Assembly (NCBI GenBank): GCA_026770025.1
Contig: JAMXDE010000023.1
Span: 310,001 to 374,000 of the forward strand
Source: Craspedostauros australis
Lineage: Eukaryota > Bacillariophyta > Bacillariophyceae > Mastogloiales > Achnanthaceae
Length of the DNA: 64,000 nucleotides
Direction: 5' to 3'
In this document: in pieces, positions 43,307 to 54,655 of the stretch
Layout: each line of letters begins with the position of its first letter
How positions within the stretch are numbered: the first letter of the stretch is position 1
The notes under the pieces: model-generated
What the model was told of the DNA's origin: nothing
Databases searched by the model: none
Seen by the model: the letters and a program-made list of their open reading frames with translations, nothing else
Program-made: the position numbers and the translations under genes

Positions 43307-44416
43307 CTGCGCAACTTGGACTCTCTCTCTCTCTCTCTCTGTCTCTCTCGAGATCGTGAGTGGTGGTGGTCACTGGATGATGTTGTTGATGGATTGTGAG
43401 GGTGAGGAAATAAGATGCTCCAAACGATTTCAGGCATGCCAACAAGATCGATATTGGGCGAGGCAGAGAGAGCAACTTCGCTTCTCTGCAGCAACAATCC
43501 CTTGATCGCACTCATCAGTGAGGTCGTGGTGGCATTTGCACCACGTTTGTCATTTGCATTCGTGACGATGATAGTGGGCAGCTGAGGTGTCAACCATTGG
43601 TAGTGGTGCCCTTTCGTACCGTTTCGTACGCATTGGTGCTGTATCGTCCCCCATCGCACACGCTGTCCTCGTACCACGCACTCTGGCACTCATCCTTCGA
43701 CTTCCACAGATGTTCTTTACTTTCACGCACACGGACCGAACAGCCAAAGCGGCAATACTCGTCCGCTTCTTTGATCGCATGCTATGATCGCATGCTATGA
43801 TCGCATGCTATGATCGCATGCTATGATCGCATGCTATGATCGCACGCTATGATCGCATGCTATGATCGCGTGCTAGGTCGTACCCTCGGAAGGCGATGGG
43901 CAGAGTGCGAACTACCAACAATACACCGAGGCATGAGTCTTCAATGCAAACAGAGAAACAGAAGCCAACGCAGACACATCCGCTCCTATGATCGCATGCT
44001 AGGTCGCACGCTTGGAAGGCGATGGGGCAAGTACTAGCAGCAGAAGAGGTAGGTCGGAGGGCAATGACATCCATGCGAGCCTACGCTTCTCTACTGTGCG
44101 CTCTCATCGTGTCCACCAGCAATCTCCAAAGGCTCCTTTTGAGCGTTGCGTCGATGATCCCTTCAACATGTACTCTACGACGATGACGATGAGAACGATT
44201 TTCGAAGCAAGTGGCGTGGCGTACTTATTTACCGTGTATCTCTAATGATATGACCCACGCGGTGGGTACGGAGAAAAAGTGGCTCTGTGCGTCCTGGGGG
44301 CATGGACCCCTCCTCCCCCAACACTCCCCTTTCGTTGTGACGCACCTGTGCGGGCCAAACCACAGCAGCGCATGCAAACCCCTCCGAGATTTGGCATTAG
44401 AGAGTTATCGCTTGTA
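43307..44416. other. Intergenic region with simple repeats
   Basis: About 1.1 kb between LRR gene C and the transposon. It starts with a CT dinucleotide run (about 43319-43342) and includes the 13-bp minisatellite. A diverged second copy of the sequence beside that minisatellite (gctaggtcg...ggaaggcgatggg) lies at about 43987-44030. No supported gene. Confidence 0.55.
43771..43873. repeat. 13-bp minisatellite, about eight units
   Basis: Unit tatgatcgcatgc repeats with near-perfect identity; the first unit is one base short and two late units carry single changes. Each unit contains the palindromes GATC and GCATGC. Confidence 0.95.
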
Positions 44417-44450
44417 ACTGGAGGTTTTTGCGTGGCTCATAATTTCATAA
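44417..44450 (+). repeat. Left terminal inverted repeat of Harbinger element
   Basis: Begins actggaggtttttgcgtggc and pairs with 48292-48325 over 34 positions with one mismatch (t versus g at the tenth base). Confidence 0.9.
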
Positions 44451-45105
44451 CTGGCGAGGCTGGCGCGCCCCTATCCCGAGTCACGATATTAGTCCCGTTA
44501 AGGACATCGACTCGATGGATCGTTTTGAGTCGTGTATCTTATCCACGTTTCGTTCTAGATTTACCGGTTGGCGCCATCGTGCTCTTCATGGCTTTCTTGC
44601 CTCCGATTGTTGAGGTGTTTCCCTAACTACTTCAGATGTTCTTCATGTGCTTCCAACTTGCTGGCGTTCCATACGCGCCAGGGTGTCTTCCGATTGTCTA
44701 TGTATTGCATCTTTCATGCATTGTTGGTATTCATCCTGAATATGCTTAGCGCGGAGGCGTTGGATTTGAAATGCGGTTCTGTTGACCCGATTGTCGACAA
44801 CCGTCCTGTGTTGCCTCCATGAAGTCCACATCCATGCTTTTCGCGGAATCAGTCTTGCCCTTTCTTCCTCTGTCCATCGCCGTCCCCTTCATGTGGTGGT
44901 TAATTCGCATCGTCGTTGCATGTCTGCTTTCCTTCATCCTCCAATTTGCTTTCCCTGTATCTGCTCCACCATCCACGGAGCACAGCACTGCATCAATCGG
45001 TCCATACATCCGGAAAATTGACACATACTTCGCGTTCACCTTCGATTGATCCATCCATCCACCCATTCCTACAATCCATCCACCTGCCGTCTCATTGTCA
45101 TCACC

Positions 45106-46299
45106 ATGACACCCACACCATACTCCTGTGAAGATCTCGTCCGTCCTTCCTCCGAAGGCCGATCCTACCATGACGATATCGCTTGGTTTTACCGAGTCTT
45201 CATCACTGGCATCGCTCCACCAAAGGAGGTACCACCACTTGAGCGAGTCATCGCTGGTATCAATCACTGCGAAGGCGTGGAAGACGAACGTGGCAGCAAC
45301 ATCCTCGCCTCCCTTCGCATGACACCACAGAAGAAGCTCTGGCCTGGATGCTCTCCACTACCATTGACCCTTGCGGCCCAACTCTGGCGAGGGGCCAACC
45401 AAACAGGATCCATCACATCCGAATCTTCTTGGTGCTCCGCTCCCAGTGAGTCCGACAATACGGATGTGCCAGTCGTCGTCACAGCGCCTGTGGCCAGCGC
45501 AGATCTCTCCAGACCCAAAGGTCGTAAGATCGGATCCACCAAGTGGACCGACAAAGAAATCCACCTCTTGCTCGCGACGGTGGGCCGCATCCTCCCTGTG
45601 GGACGCGACATGTGGGACGCAGTCGTTGCAGAGTGTGTTGGGATTGACCCTACGTGGCGACGCAACGCCACAGGGTGCAAGCGCAAGTTCCATCTGCTTG
45701 CGCTTCGCACCAAGCCAACCGGATCATCGCACATCCCTGGTGATGTGCAGTGGGCGCAACAGATTCATGAGAATATCCGAACAAAGGAATCGATCGGATT
45801 CTCTGGCCTCAATGATGAGGAGTTTGAGCGCATTGCTGACGAGGTGGACAACACCGTCGCTGCTACCACTGCCACCACCATCGAAGGCAACACCGCAGCC
45901 TCCATCGCGGAGCTTGTCGAGAAGCAGGCTGGCAAGCTCAGCAGGGCCCGTATCGCAACGGGTCTCTTCTCTGCTGAAGGAACTCCAGTTCGTCCCCTTC
46001 CACGCAAGCGCAAGGCCGATATGCTGGCATCGACCATGCTCGACATGCAAAACTCGACAAATGAGTTGTCGAACAAGCTCTCAGGGTGCCTTGGGGAGCT
46101 CATTAGTGTGATGAAGGCTCCTCCTGCATACCACAGCACTGATGATAACAACAAGCGCCTCGATGCCATGGGCAACAAGTGTGCCATGCTTGAAAAAACG
46201 TGCACAGAATTGAAGGAGGCCAACTCCGATCTCAAGGTCGCTTGTGGTGGCCTCTCTCAACAACTCAATGCCATGTTCGACTACATGAAGAACAACTAG
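45106..46299 (+). CDS. SANT/Myb-like transposon protein (DUF6818 type)
   Basis: A 397-residue protein; the ATG at 45106 (caccATGAC) is preferred to an in-frame ATG 20 codons earlier. The SANT/Myb-like region is at about 140-235: STKWTDKEIHLLL, GRILPVGRDMWDAVV, CKRKFHLLAL and TKPTGSSHIP. These match the DUF6818 pattern found in oomycete and diatom transposon-associated proteins. The C-terminus has a Lys/Arg patch (PLPRKRKAD) that may be a nuclear signal, and a coiled-coil-like end (MLEKTCTELKEANSDLK). In Harbinger elements the SANT partner binds the transposon ends and helps bring the transposase into the nucleus. It converges with the transposase gene. Confidence 0.85.
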   Translation: MTPTPYSCEDLVRPSSEGRSYHDDIAWFYRVFITGIAPPKEVPPLERVIAGINHCEGVEDERGSNILASLRMTPQKKLWPGCSPLPLTLAAQLWRGANQTGSITSESSWCSAPSESDNTDVPVVVTAPVASADLSRPKGRKIGSTKWTDKEIHLLLATVGRILPVGRDMWDAVVAECVGIDPTWRRNATGCKRKFHLLALRTKPTGSSHIPGDVQWAQQIHENIRTKESIGFSGLNDEEFERIADEVDNTVAATTATTIEGNTAASIAELVEKQAGKLSRARIATGLFSAEGTPVRPLPRKRKADMLASTMLDMQNSTNELSNKLSGCLGELISVMKAPPAYHSTDDNNKRLDAMGNKCAMLEKTCTELKEANSDLKVACGGLSQQLNAMFDYMKNN

Positions 46300-46675
46300 G
46301 CCAACCTTCCTATTCCTAGCCGTACATGTAAACATCATAGTCACCATTTCTAGTATCATTCTGAAGTTGTGTATGCATGCATGTGACAGTTGTAGTGATT
46401 GCTGTGAAACCAATGTCACAATAAACATCGTTGTGCATTTATCGCATGTCAATCCCAACACAAATTTCGTGCTACAGGAGCAAAACAGACCTGGCGAAAA
46501 ATATGACATAATCCAATCGCGTGGAGCACACCGCTCGAAATTGATACGCCGGCATTTTGCAGAACAATGACAAGAACATTTGGACTATGTTTCTGATGTG
46601 CACAGTGACACCTGTACAAGTACTATTCATGCTTACAACTTCACTGTTCATTACTGTTATTTACAAGTAGTCCTC

Positions 46676-47878
46676 CTAGAGCTTGGAGGAGACGTCCCTG
46701 AGGTAGGTACGAATCTGATTGCGATCGCAGGTCTCGGTCTTCCAATTGTGAAGAAGGATAGAAGACCACATGATCCTGCCGCGTCGGATGTTATCAGTAG
46801 GAAGGGGAGTGAGGAGGCGGCGGAAGGTCGCTGTGAGAGTATGATTGCCCCACTCTGCGCACTGACGCAAGTGTGTGAGAGTAGAGTTGTATGCAGAGTG
46901 CTTGTGTTGCTTGCTCTTCTTGACCTTGATCACTTTGCCCTTCAGATTCTTGGCAGTGCTGAAGGCGGCATCTGCAGCGACAGCTGTTCCCTTTGGTAGC
47001 TTCATGATGTGCTCGTAGATGTGCGCCCAGACACAGGATGTGGAATCGTGAAAGCTGCCAGGAGTGTTGACCGCACAGTCGACGACTCGCCCTTTCAAGT
47101 TCCAAACCAGCACGAGATTGCGGTTGACGTCCTTGGTCCACCCGTTGAAGTCGCGGTTCTGCTCGGCGGGAAGCGCTGGTGCGTGGCTGATGAGCTTCAA
47201 GCCATCAATCACTGCCACGACGCCAGGCGCAGCAGGGAAGGACTTGCTGATGTCCTTCATGTCATCGAGGGCGTCATCGCTTCTATCCCAGAACACCTTG
47301 GCGAGGTCATGCATGATTAGTGCTTCTAGCACTGCGTCCATGCCCAAGTTGAGGTAGTCATGGAAGACACTAACGATGCAACCGAATTGGGGCGAGAGGT
47401 TCTTGAGCTCGGCCTTTGAAGTGAGATACTTCAAAACGATTGCTGTCACATCAATATGTGTGAATCTGCGACGTGCCAAATCACATCGACGCGGGGCCAC
47501 AGATCGTTGGTTGACCAGAAGAGCCTCGATGGATGGCTTCAAGACAGCGGCGAGTTGGACGAAGGACTCCCTGGTGATGCCAATGAAGTTGTAGAACTCC
47601 ATGGCATCACCATGTTCCAGAATGTTTTGCCAGAAGGTGCCGGTATCACGCGAGAAAACCCCTGAGCTCTTGTAGCGACCTCTGCACAAAGCAGTGGGCA
47701 AGCTGTCATGGAGGTAGTCAGCCACAGCGAACGTGAGAAGACGCTGCTGTGCCATTAGTTGCTCGGCGATGATGATGAGGACGGTGGCGGTGGCTACCTC
47801 GCGGCGGCGTTGGAGGAAAGAGGAGTAATCCATGATGATAGAGCAGATGCCAATAATGTAACACAAAACGCTAATCAT
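46676..47878 (-). CDS. PIF/Harbinger DDE transposase
   Basis: A 400-residue frame with the DDE_Tnp_4-type nuclease domain. Candidate catalytic residues in this numbering: D225 (VAVIDGLKL), D278 (GSFHDS), D303 (AADAAF) and E342 (CAEWGNHTL), with WTKDVNRNLVLVWN between the first two. These are the usual landmarks of Harbinger transposases and all are intact. An internal Met at residue 16 (47833, MDYSSFLQRR) is an equally good start. An N-terminal helical region (about 40-200) resembles the helix-turn-helix part of the family. The frame has no internal stop or shift, so activity is possible. Confidence 0.9.
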   Translation of the reverse strand: MISVLCYIIGICSIIMDYSSFLQRRREVATATVLIIIAEQLMAQQRLLTFAVADYLHDSLPTALCRGRYKSSGVFSRDTGTFWQNILEHGDAMEFYNFIGITRESFVQLAAVLKPSIEALLVNQRSVAPRRCDLARRRFTHIDVTAIVLKYLTSKAELKNLSPQFGCIVSVFHDYLNLGMDAVLEALIMHDLAKVFWDRSDDALDDMKDISKSFPAAPGVVAVIDGLKLISHAPALPAEQNRDFNGWTKDVNRNLVLVWNLKGRVVDCAVNTPGSFHDSTSCVWAHIYEHIMKLPKGTAVAADAAFSTAKNLKGKVIKVKKSKQHKHSAYNSTLTHLRQCAEWGNHTLTATFRRLLTPLPTDNIRRGRIMWSSILLHNWKTETCDRNQIRTYLRDVSSKL

Positions 47879-48128
47879 ACCACAAGCTCTTGGAACAAGC
47901 TACATGAAGGAAGGCCACGACGTGCATGAAAGGAGATGGACAATCGACACAGATTGATGGTGCATGCAAGGGAGGAAGTGGAGGGTCGCGTGACGATACT
48001 TGACCGACAGAGGTCGATAAAAACTGATGTCAACGCTTGTGAGGGAGGACATCACAGAAACTCCAAAATTGTCGTCGGAGGGAGCGATTTGAGAGGAAGG
48101 CACGAGATGAGATCTCGACGAAAAGTGA

Positions 48129-48174
48129 GAGTTGAGTTATGAACGGTCTTTTTGGGGCGTTCATAACTCAACTC
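48129..48174. repeat. Perfect 17-bp inverted repeat (hairpin) near the transposon right end
   Basis: Arms at 48129-48145 (gagttgagttatgaacg) and 48158-48174 are perfectly complementary with a 12-base spacer containing TTTTT. It lies upstream of the transposase start and inside the right end. It could be subterminal structure for transposase or SANT binding, or the end of another small inserted element. Confidence 0.9.
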
Positions 48175-48291
48175 CAGGATTTCATAATTTTTTCGATTGA
48201 CGTTATACGCTCGTTTCGGTCCTGGTCACCCCCTGTTCGAAAGGTATCTTGTGTTCATAATGGAGTGATCTGATTGGCTTAGAAGCCGATA

Positions 48292-48325
48292 TTATGAAAT
48301 TATGAGCCACGCAAACACCTCCAGT
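48292..48325 (-). repeat. Right terminal inverted repeat of Harbinger element
   Basis: Ends ...cgcaaacacctccagt and is the inverted match of 44417-44450 with one mismatch. Confidence 0.9.
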
Positions 48326-48979
48326 CTGTCCCTTATTGAATCTCAACTCCCCCCATGCATTTTCCCGTGGAACGCATGTTCTTCCAAGACCACTCAGACA
48401 ATTCATGCGGAGTTGTTCTGCAATGCGGTTTGTCGCAGATCTCACTTGACACGATCTATGCGCAAGTTCGAGTGCACCAAAGTAGTGGGGCGGGTGCCCT
48501 CTCCGTTGGTAGAGAGAGCTAAAAGCATCTTCTCTTCCATCTCTCTCTCTCTCTCTCTGTTGAGAGGGAGGCAGGGATGGGAGAGTGAAGTTTGTGCGTG
48601 TCTGAGTTTGCGACGATAACACGTTATGTTGCAGTAGATTAGACTGCATAGTGTACAATTGCACGATCAATGATACCTCTGGCTTCATGTTTCGTCGTTT
48701 CCGCCAACGAAGACGCTCTGCATCTCAAGTCTTCACAAAATAAATCAAGTCCAACGACCACCATTGACGCGATATTCTACAGACACATAGTACTCGTACT
48801 GTCAACCAATTCGCCATCATCCACCGTACCACACTGGCTCTCGCACATTCCGGACCCTCCAACACTCGAAGCAATCTGCCAAACGTCGACACAGATCGTA
48901 GTATCAGTGCCATACTCATACCAGTGCATGCATACTACTTCACAATACTCCAAAACAGCACGAACCCTAAGCCCTCACC
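48326..48979. other. Flank of transposon and upstream region of SSD gene
   Basis: About 650 bp with no supported gene. It contains a CT-rich run at about 48527-48560 and presumably the promoter and leader of the following gene. Confidence 0.5.
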
Positions 48980-51900
48980 ATGCCAGACAAAGCGTCCATC
49001 CCTTCTGCCTCCACAGCGGATGCCAAGACCGGCACAGCCAGCCTCGAAGGCTCCGGCAGCAACAGCTGTGTTTCGGATGCGTCGTCCAACCAAAAAACTG
49101 ACGCCCAGGCCCAGGCCAAGGTCTGCTTCGCCGGCGCGGACCTGATCGACGGCGGTGACGAAGAGACAGGTGGAGAAATCGAGTGTCGACGCCAAGACAT
49201 GAGATCCAGCTCCTCGTGGCGTTGGAGCTTCAGGTCGAGCCGCTCGTTGTCGCCAAGGGATATGGCAGAAGAGGATGGCTCTGCACCCATCAGCGCCCGA
49301 CCACGACGCGAATCGTTGGTTCGCCGATCTGTGAAACAACTCACCATGGCCTACCGCTATTCCCGCGGGATCATGAAAGTCGATGGAGTTATCATGCGCA
49401 AGGTGATCATTCCGCTTGCTCTGGCGGCCACCAACAACGCGATCTGCTGCATTGCCTTCCTCACGATCATCAGCATCGCAATCCCTTGCATCTCCGTTCT
49501 CACGGGATCCTTCTACGTCGATAACGATGGAATGTCCCTCTGGGCGCCGCGTAACGGCCCGGCGAGGCGCGACAGCGAATGGGTGGACAGGCAGCAGTTT
49601 GGCGCTGCGTCGTCCTTCCCCAAGAGACGCATTACCTCCATGATCATCCACACGGACAGCCCCGACGACAACATCCTTTCGGTCAATGGCATCAACCATG
49701 TCTACGACGCTATCCAAGCGATCCAACGCACTGATGGCTATCGCGCGATGTGCATCGACATACCTCGCCAGTACATGTTGGATAATCCATCATCTGCGAA
49801 CGTGGACGAGAACATCGGAGAAACTGGCGATGCGAACACCACTCTTGCTTCCGGTGACCAAGATTTCTGTATCTTCGTTGGAGTCACCAGATTCTGGGGA
49901 CTCCCAGACAACAGGGCCGCCTTTGAGGAGTACATCGAGTCCGTGGCCGCCTCGATTGACAAAAGCAATGCTGGTAGCGAAGGCGCGGATGCGTACGTGA
50001 TGAATTTGATCAACCAGGATCTCTCCGACACAATCTCTCAAGAGTACTTCCCCGATGGTTGGCGTGTGCCACAAATCCGGATCTTCTCGCCGTCACCGGT
50101 TCATGCTTCTACAGCAAGCAACGAAGAAGCCGAGAAGCAGGCCCAATCATCCTTGTCCTTCCTCAATGCATACAAAATCGAGTTGTTCGTGCCTTATGTG
50201 CTAGAGGAAGAAAAGTACATGAATCTCGACGCGGAGATAACAGATGAGGCCGAAGCCCTCGACAGGCATTGGGTGAAGACTGGTGCCGATGTCACGGCTC
50301 AACAAGCAGGCTCCGAAGGCCACGTTTACCGTTGCGAGACGATCACGACCACGACCATCACGATGGCGGTGACGGAGGGCATGCTGAAGGATGTTCCTCT
50401 GGCTGGCGGCACGTTCGTCCTGATGGGCATCATCTCAACACTCATCTTCACCCGCTTCGGAAAGCACAAGGTCGAACAGTCCCGCTTCGTCCATTCCAGC
50501 GGCATCCTTGGCCTGGGAGCCATGATCACCATCATGCTCAGCATCATGGCAGGCTACGGCATCAGCAGTCTCTTCCAGCTCCCATTCACCTCGCTGACCC
50601 TGGCCCTGCCCATCATCATCTTCGGCATCGGTCTGGACGATGCCTTCATCATTTGGGGTGCCTACGAGCGCCAGCTCAACGAGATGACGTACGGCGAAAG
50701 CAAGAACGTCTCGATGGAAGGTCTGGTCGAGGAGATCATCACGGCGACCGGAATGACCATACTCACCACCACCATGACGAACGTTGCCGCATTCGGTATC
50801 GGCGCGCTGTGCGACATCCCAGCGATCCGCTGGATGTGCATCTACGCAGCCATCACCATCTTCGTGGACTTCGTGTACCAGATCACCTTCTTCATGGCCT
50901 TGGTGTCCTTGAACCACCGCCGTATCTTGAATCGTCGCTACGATTGCCTCTTCTGCGTCAAGCACCGTCCCGACGATGTGGCACGGCATGGAGAAACATC
51001 TGCAACAGGTGTATCCAACTTCGCTGCCTCGTCGGAAAGCGACGAGGACAACAATTTACACTCCTCAGCCAATAGCGTATCGGCGAAGGAGGAATGGAAC
51101 AGAATGGACCAAGGCCTTGGCGATTTGCATGGAGACCGCCAGCCGCTCGGCCGCAGGTCCCGTCTCAGGATGGCCGTCAATCAGGATTTCGGCGACGTGA
51201 AGGACGCTGTTTCGCGGGCACTTCGGCCGAGCCGCGAGCCAGAAAATCGTAACACCGATCCCGATGTCGACGTGGCCGAGCAGCCATGGACCAATCAGGT
51301 CATCGACACGTACATCGAGATCCTCCTGCACCCCATCACGAAGGTGCTAGTGCTGATGGGATTCGCAGTTCTCTTTGCGATGGCAGTATGGAGCGCAACG
51401 CAGATCGAGAAACTCTTTGACTACACTATGCTCACCCCGAAGGGATCCTATGCCGATCAGTTCCTCGAGGCCGAACCGATGTACAGCCCGACGGCTCTGG
51501 CCGGTCTTTCCAACTTCTACTTCCGCGACATCGATGTCTCCGACCCCAGCATCCAGAAGCAGATGTACGACTTCATCGACGACATGGTGCACAATCATCC
51601 GTTCGTCGTTGAACCTCCAGCCACGTTCTGGCTGACGGATTTCTTGGCATACCGCAACGAGACCGATGCCGACATGCCAGGTCGCACATTCAACGAAGCC
51701 TTGGACGACTTTCTCTCCATCGAGTCCTACGGAAGGGTGCACACCAACAACTTGGTGCGCAACCCAACCACAGGAGAGATCGAGGCATCAAGAACAGCAT
51801 TCATGTACAACATCACTATGAACGACTCAAAGTCCCAGGAGAGGATCTACGTCAAGCAGCTCGAAATTGCAGCGCGGCAGCCGCTCAATCAGCAGAGCGG

Positions 51901-52788
51901 TGATACCAAGATGTTCACATCGGTCCTCTGGTATCACATTTGGGCTCACTTTGTGAGCATCGACGCGATCGTGACCAGGACGCTTGTTGCTGGACTGATT
52001 GCGATTCTGATCGTGACAGGCTTCGCTTTGCCGCACCCATCTGGCCCTTTCCTCGCTGTCGCGGTCACAGCCATGGTCGATGTCTGCATCGTCGGTGTCA
52101 TTCCATGGGCTGGCTTCGCCCTCAACTCGTTGACAGTAGTTTTTGTAGTCATGGCGGTTGGCTTCGGTAAGTGAATGCAAATGCGGGATGTTTCGCATCG
52201 ATTTGTGATTCTTTCACAAGGGGTTGCGAGACAAGTACGAATGGCGACGAAGACATAACCCACTGGGTCCAGACTCGGTGAAGATCTCACATTTTGGTTC
52301 CCCCATCTCTGTTTTTGTGTCCAAACAACCATCACAACGAATTCCTGTTTCTTCTTCCGTATCCGTACTCCACGTACTCTATTCCGTTTCATTTCGTCTC
52401 ATGTTCGTCTTTCTCTCATGCTTGTGTGGTGCGCGTATCCATATGCACTGGCACAATACGCACCGCTCCATCTATTCCCACAGCTGTCGATTTCAACGTC
52501 CATCTCATCCACGGCTACCTCAACGCGCCAAACCAAAACGCTGACGGCAGCGTTGCGTCCCGAGAGGATCGAGTGCGCCATGTGCTGCAGCGCGTTGGCG
52601 GGTCCGTCCTCCTGGGTGGGACGTCCTCACTCATCGCATTCTGCGCCCTGGCACTGTCGTCGTCGCCGGTGTTTTGGCAGTTCTTCGTCATTCTCATCTC
52701 CCTGGTGTTGTTTGGAATGGGATACGGCCTGGCCTTCCTCCCCGTCCTCTTGACCTACATCGGTCCATACGACTTGCACATGTACTAG
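48980..52788 (+). CDS. Patched/NPC1-like protein with sterol-sensing domain
   Basis: Two exons, 48980-52166 and 52484-52788 (GTAAGT donor, CCACAG acceptor, phase 1), give 1163 residues. This is an RND-superfamily layout. A soluble N-terminus of ~140 residues precedes helix 1, then an extracytosolic loop, then a sterol-sensing-type helix bundle at about 470-660 containing the charged pair D553-D554 in IGLDDAFIIW, typical of proton-coupled RND transporters. A cytosolic linker follows, then helix 7 near 790, a second large loop, and a C-terminal bundle with VGFAVDFNVHLIHGYL spanning the exon junction. Patched and NPC1 relatives move sterols or other lipids. The cargo here is unknown. Start: the first ATG, context caccATGCC, gives a plausible Ser/Ala-rich cytosolic N-terminus. 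Confidence 0.88.
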
Positions 52789-54655
52789 TGTCTTTCGGCT
52801 TGAGGGGAGGCCAATTTCTTGGTAACCATTGGTAATTTTTGGTAACTAGTCATATGAGTCAATTTCACCGTAGAAGCTGGTACATTGTGTACGTCAGTCC
52901 CACGCGAAGCGGCCCGAAAAGCACCATTTCTGCCACAAACCTCCTCGGCAAGTTCATGCTGCTCCGTTTGTTTGAGCCCACCCTTCGTGAGAACTCTCAT
53001 GTGTGGCTTGTCGTCACCCTCTCCAACTTTGGTGGTGATTGGCTGGGTAGTGGGGGAGATCTGTTTGTTTCTTTGGAGCAGGCACTCGTTGTTCCCATTC
53101 ACGAATGCCAATCACCACGATGTATCGTGGCGAATTTTGTGTGCCCCAGCGCGTGTTAACACGCGGTTGAAATGATCACAAAACAATGTGGTACTGACCG
53201 ATGCGTTCCTCGCATGCTACGATCAGTTCCTTGTGGCCTGGTATTATCCATTGTGGCTTCATTTATTGTATTGCATTGTAGTTGATGGTATGGTTGCTAC
53301 TTTCAATAATAGCGTTTCAGTTCCACTCCAGAATTCCGTACACCAGCAACCATCTTGGCAACAGCAACTTAGATGCATGTATATCGTAGCATCCATCCTG
53401 CTTGGGAGAGCAATGATCCCTTGGTTAGCAGCAGCACACAAGAGCAGTCCAGAATACAGCAGAGTAAATTGTTTCACACCGAGGCGTTCAACCTCGCCAT
53501 GCTCTCACCTCTCTTCATTGGATCTTTCACATCGCTGAGCATGTGCAACTGTGCTGCGCATAATTTCCACGCCATGTGCGCGCATTTTAGCATGTGTCAC
53601 GTGCGCAATGTAGAGGCCAGTGTTCGATTGGCCATAGTGGTGCTGAAATCAGTAAAGAACATGAGGCTTCCTCCACAGAACGGTTCGAACATGGTTTGAT
53701 GGAGCACGAACAGCGACTGCGTCAACGACCCCACCCATCGCATGAGCGTGAAATCAATGGCTAGTCTTCGCGAGGGCGTAGCAACCGGCGTCAATGAAGC
53801 CAGTTGTGGCGTGCGATCAGGAAACGGTGTTTCCTCGCGAGGATAGTACGAGGCAAAGCGACGAACAGAAGTTGCAGTTGGTATATCTTTGGAGGAAGTG
53901 AGATTCGAAGACCAATACTACATGGGGAGGTAAAGGAGGGACTACTGCGTCGATTGAAGGCAACGGCACGATAATCCGACGTCATGGCAATGCACAACCA
54001 TGCATAAAACAGAGAGACTCAGGTGACCAGCTCAGTACGAATCAACAACACGTAAAAACACACGATAATTTTTGGCGCGAACTTTTGTGCGTTCACGGAT
54101 TGAGGATCATGGCTGTCACGAGCATTAGTGACTGACTTCAAACACCCAAAGCAACACACAAAGGCATTCCGAACCATTGACCAGCACACCACCCGAAGCA
54201 GGATGAAGTGACGAATACAGCCATGCCATTCGCTTGAGCAATCGACGAAACAGAATTGGATGCGGGTCTTTGGAAGACAGTCGGTCGAGATTGGACGAAC
54301 AAGCAACAAATTTCTGTACCAGAATGCCGTAGACTCTACGCGGTTAGCAATGGTTGCCAACGAAAAAATTCCGAAATCACGTCCGTACGTCATCCGTATG
54401 AAAAAGGCCGATAAAGGGTCAAAAGAGACATCGAGATGAACAGGAAGCGGAGACTCTTTGCAGACAATGAACACATCAACAGAGAGCTCTCACTCTCCTC
54501 TTTCTAATGATGTGAAGATGTTAGGCAACGGCCATCAACTCATCGAACGGCTGCTTGTGCCGTCGGCGATACGCCGCTGGATATCAAGAATTACCAACAG
54601 GTGCCAAACAATGGAAATACGCCAATAATAATAATAGACAAAATATCTCTGTCAC
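52789..54655. other. Intergenic region
   Basis: About 1.87 kb with no supported gene. A 151-codon minus-strand frame at 54019-54474 has no recognisable feature. A 16-bp perfect palindrome (cgcgtgttaacacgcg) lies at 53150-53165, next to a smaller hairpin (ccacgatgtatcgtgg). Confidence 0.45.

Larger units (their letters stand above)
44417..48325. mobile_element. PIF/Harbinger DNA transposon, apparently complete
   Basis: A 3.9-kb element bounded by 34-bp inverted repeats that differ at one position. It carries the two genes expected of an autonomous PIF/Harbinger element: a SANT/Myb-like protein on the plus strand and a DDE transposase on the minus strand, converging with about 376 bp between them. 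Both reading frames are open. Target-site duplication is not certain: the bases just outside the repeats do not match, but TGT is present on both sides if one more unpaired base is included (44413-44415 and 48327-48329). Confidence 0.85.

Noticed and set aside
43771-43873. Minisatellite as a CRISPR array
   Set aside because: Units are 13 bp with no spacers between them, in a eukaryotic context.
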